This document shows positions 46,709-55,731 of a stretch of 64,000 bases of DNA, piece after piece (position 1 is the first letter of the stretch; each line of letters begins with the position of its first letter). A program made the translations under genes and the position numbers. The notes below the pieces were generated by a model, which was given only the letters and a program-made list of their open reading frames with translations, was not told where the DNA came from and searched no databases. The stretch comes from Methylobacterium sp. Leaf112 (lineage in GTDB: Bacteria > Pseudomonadota > Alphaproteobacteria > Rhizobiales > Beijerinckiaceae). Location: positions 1 to 64,000 of the forward strand of contig NZ_LMNG01000004.1 in assembly GCF_001423295.1 (NCBI RefSeq), written 5' to 3'.

Positions 46709-47728
46709 TCAGAAGATGTGGAACGCGATGCCGGCAAGGAAGCTCTTCTCCTCGGTCCCCTTGAAGGTCGTGCGCTCCACGTTGCCGAACTTGTTCAGCC
46801 AGTACTGGAAGCCCACGAAGGCATCGAGCTTGTTGGGCTGGTTCCAGATCATTTTACCGACATCGAGCACGAGGTTCGTGCGCGACAGGAACTCGACGCC
46901 GGTTCCGGGATAGTAGCCACCCGGATAATTGAACGCGTCCCGGATGCCCTTGCCCTTGGGCATGACGATGTTGTTGAAGCCCGCGAGGCTCAGGGGAACG
47001 TTCGGAAAGAAGGTGATCGGAAAGTTGTAGACGATCTCGAATTCGGGGACAGTGTCGAAGCTGACGTCGCGGTCGCCGCCGATATTGAAGCCGTTCCGGT
47101 TCCATTCCTTGTAGGCGTGGGCGCTGATGTTGAGGAAGCCGGCGGGCACGTCGACCGAGAAGGTCAGGCCGCCGACGACGTCGCGCTTCTTCGGCCCGAA
47201 CGCGGTGTTCTTCGTGTTCGCGTCGAACCCGAAGGCGAGCGAGACGTCCTTGACGAGGCCCGGCACGGTGAAGGCCTTGGTGCCGGTCAGCGCGTTCAGG
47301 CTGAGCGTGCCGCGATAGAGGCCGTAGGCTTCCGTGGCCCCGTTGTCGTACTGCGCGAAGCCGCCCGGGGCGTTGGTGGTCCCGGCCGGGTCCTGCGAGG
47401 TCGATTTCAGGATGTCGAGGGAGAAGAAGTTCGTGCCGTACGCCCAGGCGTCGGCGTGCGAGATGTTGGTGATGTATTTCGGAATGTCGCGGTTGCGGAA
47501 GCCGCCATCCGCCCGCTGGATCTGCACGCCCGGCTCGGCCGCGGGGAACTGGTAGCGAAAGCTCACCTGCGTGTCCGAGAACAGGAAGAAGGACGGCTCC
47601 CTGAGGGGTGCTGCCTCCGCCACGTTGAGCTTTCTGGTCTCGAGATCGGCGGCCATGCAGGCCCCGGTCATGCTTGCCCCGACCGTGGCGAGCGACAGAG
47701 CCGCAGCCGTGAACGTCCTTGCGAACAT
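46709..47728 (-). CDS. Outer-membrane beta-barrel protein, Tsx-like
   Basis: A 339-residue protein with a signal peptide (~1-26, ending CMA-AD), alternating-residue strands, and a C-terminal phenylalanine (AGIAFHIF) as in outer-membrane porins. Pieces such as SFFLFSDTQVSFRYQF, YGTNFFSLDILKS, LDVGKMIWNQPNKLDAFVGFQYW and VERTTFKGTEEKSFLAG resemble the nucleoside-channel (Tsx) fold. It should let a nucleobase, nucleoside or related solute into the periplasm for importer 2, 62 bases upstream of the deaminase gene. The ribosome binding site is inside a stable stem (see 47722-47767). Confidence 0.65.
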   Translation of the reverse strand: MFARTFTAAALSLATVGASMTGACMAADLETRKLNVAEAAPLREPSFFLFSDTQVSFRYQFPAAEPGVQIQRADGGFRNRDIPKYITNISHADAWAYGTNFFSLDILKSTSQDPAGTTNAPGGFAQYDNGATEAYGLYRGTLSLNALTGTKAFTVPGLVKDVSLAFGFDANTKNTAFGPKKRDVVGGLTFSVDVPAGFLNISAHAYKEWNRNGFNIGGDRDVSFDTVPEFEIVYNFPITFFPNVPLSLAGFNNIVMPKGKGIRDAFNYPGGYYPGTGVEFLSRTNLVLDVGKMIWNQPNKLDAFVGFQYWLNKFGNVERTTFKGTEEKSFLAGIAFHIF

Positions 47729-47767
47729 CGTTCGTCCCCCTGAACCTGCCAATGCTGTTCGGGGGAC
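47722..47767 (-). promoter_or_regulatory. 5' UTR hairpin enclosing the Shine-Dalgarno of the porin gene
   Basis: On the minus strand, GTCCCCC-GAAC (47767-47757) pairs with GTTC-A-GGGGGAC (47745-47734): 11 base pairs, one bulged A and an 11-base loop. The Shine-Dalgarno AGGGGGA (47741-47735) is inside the 3' arm, six bases before the ATG at 47728-47726. A second small palindrome (CGAAC-ATC-GTTCG, 47722-47734 on plus) covers the start codon. It suggests translational control; the trigger is unknown. Confidence 0.55.
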
Positions 47768-47901
47768 CGCAACCGGTGTGCCATGGCCCGCCCTTGGTCG
47801 GACGCCGGAGCCGGCCGTCACATAACCGCAACACATCTCCATAGACCCGGCCAGCGGGTCATGTTGCGGGGCGAGGGAAACTCGTCTCTATCATCGGTGG
47901 C

Positions 47902-48687
47902 GTGCGCGGCCCCGTACCGGTGGCGCATCGGGAACCCGAGACCACAGTGCCAGCGTCCCCAACCCGCTCCGAGAGCCTGTCCGACGCCATCGCCGACGCG
48001 ATCCTGTCGGGGGAGTTCGCGCCCGGCACCCATCTCGACGAACAGGTCCTGGCCAAGCGCTTCGGCGTGTCGCGCACACCGGTGCGCGACGCCCTGCGAC
48101 TTCTCAACGGAACCGGCCTAATCGACCTGCGTCCACGCCTGGGCGCGACCGTGCGGACGATCACGCCGGACGAACTCGACATGCTCTTCATCGCCATGGG
48201 GGAGATCGAGGCGACCTGCGCGCGGCTCTCGACTTTGAGCATGACACCGGCCGAGCGCGGGCAGCTCCGGATGCTGCACGAGCGCATGGGCAGCCTCGCC
48301 GAGGCGAACGACCACGACGCCTATGTCCTCGCCAATGCGGACTTCCACAGCCTTCTCTACGTGGGTGCGCACAACAGCGTGATCGACGAGATCGCCCGCA
48401 ACCTCCGGCGGCGGCTGACGCCGTACCGTCGCGCCCAGTTCCAGGCACCGGGGCGGCTCGCCCGCTCGCATGCCGAACACGGCCTCGTTGTCCGGGCCGT
48501 GCTCGCCCGCGATGCGGCGGCCGCGAACTCCGCGATGCTCGTCCATATGAGCGTGGTCGAGGACGCATTCGAGGCGCTCGATGCCGGAAGTGCCGCCGCG
48601 CGCGAAGCGGCCGGCGAACGGGCTCGGGACCGCCTGAAACGCCGCGCCCCGCCGATTCGCGCGAGCCGGGCGCGCGCCCAGCGCTGA
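47902..48687 (+). CDS. GntR-family (FCD) transcriptional regulator
   Basis: A 261-residue regulator of the FadR subfamily. The GntR winged HTH is at ~25-85 (ILSGEFAPGTHLDEQVLAKRFGVSRTPVRDAL), followed by an all-helical FCD effector domain with NADFHSLLYVGAHN and AEHGLVVRAVLARDA, which hold typical metal-binding histidines. GTG 47902 is the longest start; GTG 47947 is equally possible, and neither has a clear Shine-Dalgarno. It is divergent from the porin/deaminase/importer 2 operon and upstream of the ureido-hydrolase set, so it may control either. Confidence 0.85.
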   Translation: MRGPVPVAHREPETTVPASPTRSESLSDAIADAILSGEFAPGTHLDEQVLAKRFGVSRTPVRDALRLLNGTGLIDLRPRLGATVRTITPDELDMLFIAMGEIEATCARLSTLSMTPAERGQLRMLHERMGSLAEANDHDAYVLANADFHSLLYVGAHNSVIDEIARNLRRRLTPYRRAQFQAPGRLARSHAEHGLVVRAVLARDAAAANSAMLVHMSVVEDAFEALDAGSAAAREAAGERARDRLKRRAPPIRASRARAQR

Positions 48688-48844
48688 CGTCTCCGGCGTC
48701 GGATGCCGCATCCCGGCGATCTGCCCATGGGGTGGCCAGGAGAGACGAAACTTCGCGCACCGCTGTGTGTGGTTTGGGCACGCATTTCGGCCAGATTGCA
48801 TACATGCTTCGAGGCCGTGATTCCCGGTCGCGAGAGATCCGCGC

Positions 48845-49534
48845 ATGCCCAGCCTTCTCGACGCCGAGCCGTCGCCGCTTCCCTTCGAGGCGTCGCGCAC
48901 GGCCCTCGTCATCATCGACATGCAGCGCGATTTCCTCGAGCCCGGCGGCTTCGGGGAGAGCCTCGGCAACGATGTCTCCCTCCTCGCCGCCGCCGTGCCC
49001 CCATGCCGGGCCGTGCTCGACGCGGCGCGTGCCGCAGGGCTCCTCGTCGTGCATACACGGGAGGGCCATCGCCCGGATCTCTCCGACGCGCCGCCGGCCA
49101 AGCTGGAGCGCGGCGAACCCACGGCGCGGATCGGTCAGCCCGGGCCGATGGGACGCATCCTGATCCGCGGCGAACCCGGTCACGGCATCGTTCCCGCCCT
49201 GGCGCCGCAGGATGGCGAGCCGGTGATCGACAAGCCCGGCAAAGGCGCGTTCTACGCCACCGAACTCGCCGACGTGCTCGCGACCCGGGCCATCGCGACC
49301 CTGCTGGTCTGCGGCGTGACCACCGAGGTCTGCGTGCACACGACGGTGCGGGAGGCCAACGACCGCGGCTATCGCTGCGTCGTCATCGCCGATGCCTGCG
49401 CGTCGTACATCCCGGAATTCCACGAAGCCGGCCTCGCGATGATCACGGCGCAGGGCGGCATCTTCGGCTGGGTCTCCGACGCGCACCGGGTTGTCGCCGC
49501 CCTGGAGGGGCGTGCCTCGGAGACGCTCGATTGA
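48845..49534 (+). CDS. Cysteine hydrolase of the isochorismatase family (BiuH-related)
   Basis: A 229-residue amidohydrolase. The triad is Asp25 (VIIDMQRDF), Lys130 ([10 protein letters not shown]) and Cys163 ([11 protein letters not shown]). The [15 protein letters not shown] and [17 protein letters not shown] segments make it a paralog of the biuret hydrolase at 30189, though the active-site surroundings differ (TTEVC against TTDVC; AFYAT against SFCAT). It probably cleaves a ureido or carbamoyl amide near the AtzE-AtzG product. It is the first gene of the atzG-atzE-atzH unit, 81 bases before atzG. Confidence 0.8.
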   Translation: MPSLLDAEPSPLPFEASRTALVIIDMQRDFLEPGGFGESLGNDVSLLAAAVPPCRAVLDAARAAGLLVVHTREGHRPDLSDAPPAKLERGEPTARIGQPGPMGRILIRGEPGHGIVPALAPQDGEPVIDKPGKGAFYATELADVLATRAIATLLVCGVTTEVCVHTTVREANDRGYRCVVIADACASYIPEFHEAGLAMITAQGGIFGWVSDAHRVVAALEGRASETLD

Positions 49535-49615
49535 ACCCTCTCGGCGGCGCGGACCGGGGGCCCGCCGGAACGAGATTCGCATGACCGCCATCGCCCAGAC
49601 CAAGGAGGACGTTGC

Positions 49616-49816
49616 ATGACGGAAGCCCCGGAGATCCCGGCCTTCGATCCCGAGGCCTACGCCTCGGCCGCGTCCGGCATGCTCGCCCTGCCCATCGACC
49701 CCGCCTGGATGCCGGCGATCGTGGCCAACCTGCGCGTGCTGCACGCCGCGGCCGACCTCGTCGGCGCGTTCCCCCTGCCGGACGAGGCCGAAGCCGCCCC
49801 GGTGTTCGAAGCGTGA
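49616..49816 (+). CDS. atzG: AtzG/HpxX-like small subunit (DUF4089)
   Basis: A 66-residue protein with the DUF4089 pattern (IDPAWMPAIVANLRVLHAAADLVGAFPLPDEAEAAPVF). It pairs with AtzE-type amidases and is needed for their stability, as shown for Pseudomonas AtzG-AtzE. AAGGAGGACG lies seven bases before ATG 49616. Its TGA (49814-49816) overlaps the upstream possible GTG start of atzE. Confidence 0.85.
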   Translation: MTEAPEIPAFDPEAYASAASGMLALPIDPAWMPAIVANLRVLHAAADLVGAFPLPDEAEAAPVFEA

Positions 49817-49827
49817 GGTCCGGGACC

Positions 49828-51231
49828 GTGAGCGAGCAGGATTGGAGTACGGCCTCGGCCGCATCGATCGCCGCGTCCGTCGCGAGCGGGGCGGTGAGCG
49901 CCCGGACGGTGGTCGCGGCGGCCCTCGATCGGATCGGCCGCGTCGATCCCGCCGTGAACGCCTTCACGGACGTCCTGGCGGACCGTGCCCTGGCCCGCGC
50001 GGACCGACTCGACGCGGCCCATGGGCGGGGCGGGGCGCCCGGCCCCCTCGCGGGCGTCCCCTTCGCGGCAAAGAACCTGTTCGACATCGCCGGGCTGCCG
50101 ACGCGGGCCGGGTCGCGGATCAACCGGGAGCGGGCGCCGTCGGAGGGGGACGCGACGCTGATCGGGCGCCTGGAGGCGGCGGGGGCGATCCTCGTCGGCG
50201 GGCTCAACATGGGCGAGTACGCCTACGATTTCACCGGCGAGAACTGCCACGACGGCAACACCCGGAATCCGCACGCGCCCGGACACATGGCGGGGGGCTC
50301 CTCCGGCGGTTCGGGCGGGGCGGTGGCGGCGGGCCTCGTGCCCCTGGCCCTCGGCTCCGACACCAACGGTTCGATCCGCGTGCCTGCCGCCTTCTGCGGC
50401 TGCTTCGGCCTGAAGCCCACCTACGGGCGCCTCAGCCGCGCCGGAAGCTTTCCCTTCGTCGGAAGCCTCGACCATCTCGGGCCGATGAGCCGCTCGACCC
50501 GCGATCTCGCCCTGGCGTACGACGCCATGCAGGGCCCGGATCCGGCGGATCCCGTCGCCACGGATCGGGCCGTCGAACCGACCGGTCCCGGCCTCGACGC
50601 GGGCGTGGGGGATCTGCGGATCGCCGTGGCGGGCGGGTATTTCGCCTCCGGCGGCGACGCGGAAGCCTTCGCGGCCGTCGCGGCCGTCGCCGACGCCCTG
50701 TCGGCGACGCGCACGGTCGAGATCCCGCAGGCCGCACGGGCCCGTGCGGCGGCCTACCTGATCACGGCCGCCGAAGGCGCCGCCCTGCATCGCGACCGCC
50801 TGCGGGAGCGGGCCGGCGATTTCGATCCGGCCGTGCGGGATCGCCTCATCGCCGGAATGATGCTGCCCGCGCCGTTCGTCGAGCGCGCCCAACGCTTCCG
50901 GCGCTGGTACCGCGCGGCCGTGCTCGACCTGTTCCGCGAGGTCGACGTGATCCTCGCGCCCTGCACACCCTGCCGGGCGCCGCGCGCGGGGCAGACAGCC
51001 TTCGTGCTCGACGGCGTCACGCTGCCGGTACGCGCCAATATCGGCCTGTTCACCCAGCCGATCTCGTTCATCGGCCTGCCCGTGGTCGCCGTGCCGGTCT
51101 GGCTCGACACGGGCCTGCCGCTCGGCGTGCAGGTCATCGCCGCACCGTGGCGCGAGGATCTGGCGCTCCGGGTCGCCCATCATCTCGAACGCGCGGGCGT
51201 CGTTCGCGCGCCCGTCGCCAATTTCGCGTGA
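49828..51231 (+). CDS. atzE: AtzE/HpxY-family amidase
   Basis: A 467-residue amidase-signature enzyme with the triad Lys82 (PFAAKNLFD), Ser158 (MAGGSSGGSGG) and Ser182 (GSDTNGSIR), closely matching AtzE (1-carboxybiuret hydrolase) and HpxY of oxalurate breakdown. GTG 49828 is chosen because GAGG lies upstream; GTG 49813, overlapping the atzG stop, would add five residues. It needs AtzG. Substrate: 1-carboxybiuret or oxalurate-type ureido acids; the purine context makes the latter reasonable. Confidence 0.88.
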   Translation: MSEQDWSTASAASIAASVASGAVSARTVVAAALDRIGRVDPAVNAFTDVLADRALARADRLDAAHGRGGAPGPLAGVPFAAKNLFDIAGLPTRAGSRINRERAPSEGDATLIGRLEAAGAILVGGLNMGEYAYDFTGENCHDGNTRNPHAPGHMAGGSSGGSGGAVAAGLVPLALGSDTNGSIRVPAAFCGCFGLKPTYGRLSRAGSFPFVGSLDHLGPMSRSTRDLALAYDAMQGPDPADPVATDRAVEPTGPGLDAGVGDLRIAVAGGYFASGGDAEAFAAVAAVADALSATRTVEIPQAARARAAAYLITAAEGAALHRDRLRERAGDFDPAVRDRLIAGMMLPAPFVERAQRFRRWYRAAVLDLFREVDVILAPCTPCRAPRAGQTAFVLDGVTLPVRANIGLFTQPISFIGLPVVAVPVWLDTGLPLGVQVIAAPWREDLALRVAHHLERAGVVRAPVANFA

Positions 51232-51236
51232 GCCGC

Positions 51237-51617
51237 ATGCCCATCGACGATCCCACCGTGAAAGCCGAGGTCGAGGCCGCGTTCGCCCGCTACGAGGCGG
51301 CCCTCGTCGGCAACGACGTTCCGACCCTGGAAGCGCTGTTCCACGACGATCCCCGCACCATCCGCTATGGCGGGGGCGAGAACCTCTACGGCATGGACGC
51401 GATCCGCGCCTTCCGCCGGTCCCGCTCGGCCGAGGGTCTGGCGCGCGATCTCTCCGGCACGGTCATCACCACCTACGGCCGTGATTGCGCCGTCGCGATG
51501 ACGCTGTTCACGCGCCCGACGGCGCCCGATCGCATCGGGCGCCAGAGCCAGACCTGGGTCCGGTTCCCCGATGGCTGGAAGGTCGTCGCGGCCCATGTGA
51601 GCGTCATCGACGCCTGA
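51237..51617 (+). CDS. AtzH/HpxZ-like DUF3225 protein
   Basis: A 126-residue protein with the DUF3225 (NTF2-like) fold. Shared segments are VEAAFARYEAALVGNDVPTLEALF, ENLYGMDAIRAFR and TYGRDCAVAM, with QSQTWVRFPDGWKVVAAHVS at the end. AtzH decarboxylates 1,3-dicarboxyurea to allophanate; HpxZ accompanies HpxY in oxalurate catabolism. ATG 51237 starts six bases after atzE; GTG 51228 overlapping its stop is possible. It is convergent with rutF. Confidence 0.85.
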   Translation: MPIDDPTVKAEVEAAFARYEAALVGNDVPTLEALFHDDPRTIRYGGGENLYGMDAIRAFRRSRSAEGLARDLSGTVITTYGRDCAVAMTLFTRPTAPDRIGRQSQTWVRFPDGWKVVAAHVSVIDA

Positions 51618-51639
51618 GGCCGACGCCGCTCAGGCTCCG

Positions 51640-52281
51640 TCACTTCGCCGCGGCGGTGACGGCGCGGCTCCACGCCCCCTCGGGCGCTTTGGCGATCACC
51701 GCCCGATCGGTGCCGCCGGCTTCGTGCACGCCGACGATGCGCTCGTATTCTCCCGGCGCCTCGGCGACGGGTGCGGACGGCACCGCGTGGTAGCGCCGGT
51801 CCGCATACACGAGGGCGTCCGCACCGGACGCCTCGCCGAGGCCGACCACCTCGCAGAACAGGACATCGTGGGTGCCGACGCGGCTCCGGCTCGCGATCCG
51901 GCATTCGAACGTCGCCAACGCGTCGGCGAGAACGGGGAGCCCGCGCGCGCCGGTGGACCAGCGTATGGCGGCGAAGCGCTCCGGCATCGACCGCTTGCCG
52001 CCGAAGGCGCCCGCGACGTGCTGCTGTCCGGCACCGAGGATGTTGACGCACAGCCTCTCGGCCCGGTCGAAGACCGGGTGGGCGGAGGACGCGCGGTTGA
52101 GGCAGACCAGCAGGGTCGGCGGCGCATCGCTGACGCTGCAGACGGCCGAGGCCGTGAAGCCGGCACGCCCCCACGGCCCGTCGGTGGTGACGAGATGCAC
52201 CGCGCTGGCGAGCCGCGCCATGGCATCGCGATAGGCGCCGGCCGCGACGGGCGCGTCGTCGGGTCCCTCGGTCCCGGTCAT
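51640..52281 (-). CDS. rutF: FMN reductase partner of pyrimidine monooxygenase
   Basis: A 213-residue flavin reductase of the RutF/HpaC family. It supplies reduced FMN to RutA. ASAVHLVTTDGPWGRAGFTASAVCSVS, LLVCLNRAS and CVNILGAGQQHVAGAF are family segments. ATG 52281 follows GGAGTCGACC. The usual gene between rutD and rutF (rutE, malonic semialdehyde reductase) is missing here. Confidence 0.88.
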   Translation of the reverse strand: MTGTEGPDDAPVAAGAYRDAMARLASAVHLVTTDGPWGRAGFTASAVCSVSDAPPTLLVCLNRASSAHPVFDRAERLCVNILGAGQQHVAGAFGGKRSMPERFAAIRWSTGARGLPVLADALATFECRIASRSRVGTHDVLFCEVVGLGEASGADALVYADRRYHAVPSAPVAEAPGEYERIVGVHEAGGTDRAVIAKAPEGAWSRAVTAAAK

Positions 52282-52340
52282 GTCGGTCGACTCCAAGTCC
52301 AAGCGCGGGTCCATTCGCGGGTCCATCGCCATTCGCGCCG

Positions 52341-53135
52341 TCACGGCCGATCGAGGAAATGCAGGAGGGCCGTGGTGACCAGCTCCGGCCGCGTCACGGA
52401 ATGGGCGTGCCCCCCATCGGGCGCGAGATCGAGGCAGGCGTTCGGCAATCCGGCGGCGAGCCGCTCCGACGCGGTGAACGGCACCAGCACGTCGTCGCGC
52501 GCGGCCATCACCAGGGTCTCGTGCGGCACCGCGCCGAGGCGTCCCGTCAGGTCGAACGCCTCCAGGGCGGCGATGCGCGCCAGAACGGCGTCGGTGCCGG
52601 GGAAATGCGCCAGCGCGTGGGCCTCGTCCGCCGCGAGCCGCTCCGCATTCTCCGAGATCCAGGGCGCCGGATACAGGAAGATCGCCTGGGCTCGGACGAA
52701 GGCCTCGGGACCGTCCCGCGTCAACAGGGCCTTCCGGGCCGCAAAGCAACGGCGGGTCGCCGGGTCGATGCTGTCCCATCCGTTGATGACGACGAGGCGC
52801 CCGACCCGTTCGGGGTGCGTCAGCGCCAGTTGCAGCCCGATCAACCCGCCGAGCGCGTGCCCGACGAGGTCGACCGATTCGATGGCGAGCCCGTCGAGGA
52901 GGACGAGCACGTCCCGCACCATGGCCGCGATGTCGTGGCCGGGCTCCAGGGGGCCCTGCGAGCGACCGGTGCCGCGATGATCGTAGGTGACGACGCGACG
53001 GCGTTCGGCCAGCGCCGGCATCTGCGGCGCGAAATAACCCGCCGCCCCGCCGAGCCCCGGCGAAAGCAGCACGGTTCGGCCGCCGGCCCGGCCATGGACC
53101 GCGTGATGGACCGCGTGATGGACCGGCACGGCCAT
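52341..53135 (-). CDS. rutD: RutD, alpha/beta-fold aminoacrylate handling protein
   Basis: A 264-residue alpha/beta-hydrolase-fold protein. The nucleophile elbow reads [10 protein letters not shown], with Ala where hydrolases have Ser, as in E. coli RutD. Other shared parts are [25 protein letters not shown] and FLYPAPWI. Its role is to speed breakdown of 3-aminoacrylate. The N-terminus has a repeated [10 protein letters not shown]. It starts three bases after rutC. Confidence 0.85.
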   Translation of the reverse strand: MAVPVHHAVHHAVHGRAGGRTVLLSPGLGGAAGYFAPQMPALAERRRVVTYDHRGTGRSQGPLEPGHDIAAMVRDVLVLLDGLAIESVDLVGHALGGLIGLQLALTHPERVGRLVVINGWDSIDPATRRCFAARKALLTRDGPEAFVRAQAIFLYPAPWISENAERLAADEAHALAHFPGTDAVLARIAALEAFDLTGRLGAVPHETLVMAARDDVLVPFTASERLAAGLPNACLDLAPDGGHAHSVTRPELVTTALLHFLDRP

Positions 53136-53138
53136 CCC

Positions 53139-53531
53139 TCAGGCAGCCTTGCCGAGATGGGCCACCGAGGCGATCTCGACGAGCGCGTCGGGCTTCACGA
53201 GCCCGCACTGGATGCAGTAGCGCGCCGGCTTCTCGCCCGGAAAGTACGCGGCATACACGGCGTTGATCGCGGCGTAGTCGGCCCAGTCCTTCAGGAAGAC
53301 GTGGTTGAAGGTGACGTCGTCCATGCCGCCGCCGGCGGCCTCGACCACGCCCTTGATCGTCTCGAGGACGTGGCGGGTCTGCGCGGCCGCGTCCCCCACA
53401 TGGACGACGTTGGCCTCCGCATCGAGGGGCAGGGTGCCCGAGACGTAGAGCACGCCATCCGCCAGGGTTCCGGGCACGTAGGGCGCCAGCGGCTTGCCGG
53501 TGCCGGGGGGAATCACGACGGTCTTCGGCAT
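53139..53531 (-). CDS. rutC: RutC, RidA/YjgF-family 3-aminoacrylate deaminase
   Basis: A 130-residue YjgF/RidA protein with [39 protein letters not shown] and the [19 protein letters not shown] signature that includes the conserved Arg and Cys. In the rut pathway it removes ammonia from 3-aminoacrylate. No clear Shine-Dalgarno precedes the ATG; it follows rutB by 23 bases. Confidence 0.87.
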   Translation of the reverse strand: MPKTVVIPPGTGKPLAPYVPGTLADGVLYVSGTLPLDAEANVVHVGDAAAQTRHVLETIKGVVEAAGGGMDDVTFNHVFLKDWADYAAINAVYAAYFPGEKPARYCIQCGLVKPDALVEIASVAHLGKAA

Positions 53532-53554
53532 TCTGGGAGGCTTTCGATTGAGGG

Positions 53555-54298
53555 TTACTCGGCGTTGCGGGGGGGCTCGGCGGCGAGCGCCTCGGCGAAG
53601 GCGCCGACGTCCGAGACCCAGCCGAAGAAGGTCTCGATGTTGAGGAGTGCCCCCGCCTGCAGGCTCGGCGGGCCGGCCTGATGGGTGGCGTCGGCCAGGA
53701 CGATGCCGAAATATTCGAGGAAGAAGCCGTCGCGCAGGGTCGATTCCACGCAGACGTTGGTGGCGATGCCGGTGAAGATCAGGGTGCGGATGCCGCGGGC
53801 CCTGAGCATGCTGTCGAGGGCGGTGTTGGCGAAGCCGCTGTAGCGCGGCTTCGGCAGGACGATGTCGCCCGGCTCCGGCCTCAGCGCGTCGACCAGGGCG
53901 TAGTCCCAGGTGCCCTTGGCCAGGAGCCTGTGGTTCCTCTCCGGGTGCCGGCGCATGGTCTTGAGGGCGTTCGACTTGTGCCAGTTCGGCGAACCCGGAC
54001 CGCCGGCCTCGACGTAATCGGCGTCCCAGCCGTTCTGGAACCAGATCACCAGGAGTCCCGCCGCCCGGGCGGCGACGACGGCCGCGGCGATCCGCTCGAC
54101 GACCGGGCCGGTCGCGGAAACGTCGAAGCCGGCGAGATCGAGGTAGCCGCCCCTCGTCGCGTAGGCGTTCTGCATGTCGACGACGATGAGCGCACTCGCG
54201 CCCGCGTCGAAGGCGATCGGCTCGGGCCGGGCGGGAAGCGTCACGCCGCCGACGCGGCCCGTCGCGTCGCGGTAGCCCGCCGGGATCTCGCCCCGCAT
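53555..54298 (-). CDS. rutB: RutB, ureidoacrylate amidohydrolase
   Basis: A 247-residue cysteine hydrolase. The triad is Asp41 ([10 protein letters not shown]), Lys150 ([10 protein letters not shown]) and Cys183 ([10 protein letters not shown]). It hydrolyses ureidoacrylate peracid. [20 protein letters not shown] and [10 protein letters not shown] match E. coli RutB. ATG 54298 overlaps the rutA stop by one base; GTG 54301, overlapping by four, would add one residue. Confidence 0.92.
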   Translation of the reverse strand: MRGEIPAGYRDATGRVGGVTLPARPEPIAFDAGASALIVVDMQNAYATRGGYLDLAGFDVSATGPVVERIAAAVVAARAAGLLVIWFQNGWDADYVEAGGPGSPNWHKSNALKTMRRHPERNHRLLAKGTWDYALVDALRPEPGDIVLPKPRYSGFANTALDSMLRARGIRTLIFTGIATNVCVESTLRDGFFLEYFGIVLADATHQAGPPSLQAGALLNIETFFGWVSDVGAFAEALAAEPPRNAE

Positions 54299-55470
54299 CA
54301 CGCCACCTGTGCCAGGGAGGCCGAGTCGCCCCGCGTCAGGGGCGCGACATCACCGGTGATGTGCCGACGCGTCTTCATCAGCGGCTGGATCTTCTGTCCG
54401 AACGCGTCGAGGCCCGCTAAGAAATCGTCGAAGACGAGGAGCACGCCCCCGGTGCCCGGCACGGTCATGACCGCGTCGAGGAGCCGCGCAATGGTGGCGT
54501 GGGAGCCGACCAGGGTGCCCATGTTGATGTTCACCGCGGAGGTCGGATCGGCCATCTGGCGGACGTTGGTGTCGGCCCCCGACTTGGTATCGGCCGAGCC
54601 CTGAACGCCGAGCCAGGCGATCGCCTCCCCGTCGGCGCCGGCCTTGTAATGCTCCCATTTGGCGTGGGCCGCTTCGTCGGTCTCGTCGGCGATGATCATG
54701 AAGAGCACGTAGGACGAGACCGCGCGGCCGGTCTTCGCCTTGGCGTCCTCCAGCCGCGCCACGGTGGGGGCGAAGGCGGTGGGCGTGTTGACGCCCTTGC
54801 CGAAGCAGAAATTGTAATCGGCATAGGTCGCGGTGAACGCCATGCCGGCGCCGCTCTGCCCGGCGCAGATGATCTTCATGTCGGCCTGCGGGCGCGGGCT
54901 CAAGCGGCAATCGTCCATCTGGAAGAAGTCGCCCTTGCGGTCGCTGCGGCCGGTCTCCCAGAGATCGCGCAGGATCTGCGCGTATTCCGAGAGATACTCG
55001 TAGCGCCGGGCAAAATATTCGTCGCCGGGCCAGAGGCCCATCTGCGCGTATTCCGGCTTCTGCCAGCCGGTGATCAGGTTCAGGCCGAAGCGGCCGTTCG
55101 AGATCGAGTCGATGGTCGACGCCATCCGGGCGACGATGGCGGGCGGCAGACACAGGGTCGGGGCGGTGGCGTAGAGCTTGATCCGGCTGGTGACGGCGGC
55201 GAGCCCCGACATCAGCGTGAACGATTCGAGGTTGTGGTCCCAGAACTCGGTCTTGCCGCCAAACCCCCGCAGCTTGATCATCGAGAGCGCGAAATCGAGG
55301 CCGTACCCTTCGGCCTTCAACGTCACCTGCTTGTTCAGCTCGAAACTCGGCATGTATTGCGGCGCGTTCTCCGAGAGAAGCCAGCCGTTGTTACCGATCG
55401 GAATGAAAACACCGATGCTCATCGGTTCGGTCATGGGCTCGGCCTCAGTCTCGGCTTTGGGCTCGGTCAT
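54298..55470 (-). CDS. rutA: RutA, pyrimidine monooxygenase
   Basis: A 390-residue flavin-dependent luciferase-like monooxygenase that opens the uracil/thymine ring. Signatures are [45 protein letters not shown] and [17 protein letters not shown]. The ATG at 55470 follows GAGGG; the N-terminal repeats of MTEP leave later Met starts possible ([10 protein letters not shown]). RutF and RutA form the two-component system. Two RutR-like sites lie upstream. Confidence 0.93.
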   Translation of the reverse strand: MTEPKAETEAEPMTEPMSIGVFIPIGNNGWLLSENAPQYMPSFELNKQVTLKAEGYGLDFALSMIKLRGFGGKTEFWDHNLESFTLMSGLAAVTSRIKLYATAPTLCLPPAIVARMASTIDSISNGRFGLNLITGWQKPEYAQMGLWPGDEYFARRYEYLSEYAQILRDLWETGRSDRKGDFFQMDDCRLSPRPQADMKIICAGQSGAGMAFTATYADYNFCFGKGVNTPTAFAPTVARLEDAKAKTGRAVSSYVLFMIIADETDEAAHAKWEHYKAGADGEAIAWLGVQGSADTKSGADTNVRQMADPTSAVNINMGTLVGSHATIARLLDAVMTVPGTGGVLLVFDDFLAGLDAFGQKIQPLMKTRRHITGDVAPLTRGDSASLAQVA

Positions 55471-55587
55471 GGCACCCTCGCGTTCCGACGGCAGCATTGC
55501 GTGCCGCGACATGAGACCCGTCAAGTCTTCCGCCGTACGGCTTCGGACTCGACCGAAGTGGTACGGCACATCCTCAGGCTAGCTATT

Positions 55588-55637
55588 CGGACCAGATGGT
55601 CAAACTTCAAAATCAGGAAGTTTGACCATCTGCACAA
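55588..55637. promoter_or_regulatory. Paired RutR-type operators upstream of rutA
   Basis: CGGACCAGATGGTCAA (55588-55603) and TTGACCATCTGCACAA (55622-55637) each match the RutR consensus TTGACCA-N2-TGGTCAA with two mismatches, and face one another. They are inside a larger perfect 16-bp inverted repeat (55593-55608 and 55617-55632, spacer eight bases). This is the likely target of RutR, released by uracil, and lies about 120-170 bases before rutA. Confidence 0.75.
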
Positions 55638-55731
55638 ACTCTCCGCGGCATGCGTGCGCGCTGTGCGGGTCCTGCCCATCGGAACGGCGAGAACGGCAGC
55701 GCTCGGACCCGGATCCGGCGACGCCGCCGAA

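Noticed and set aside
30189-51617. Cyanuric acid (s-triazine) degradation island
   Set aside because: AtzE, AtzF, AtzG and AtzH relatives are present, but there is no AtzD ring-opening enzyme and no triazine chlorohydrolase, and relatives also serve purine and biuret pathways.
55471-55520. Sigma-54-like GGCAC/TGC pair upstream of rutA
   Set aside because: The spacing between the GG and GC elements is one base too long and the -12 element lacks TT, so it is not a credible sigma-54 promoter.
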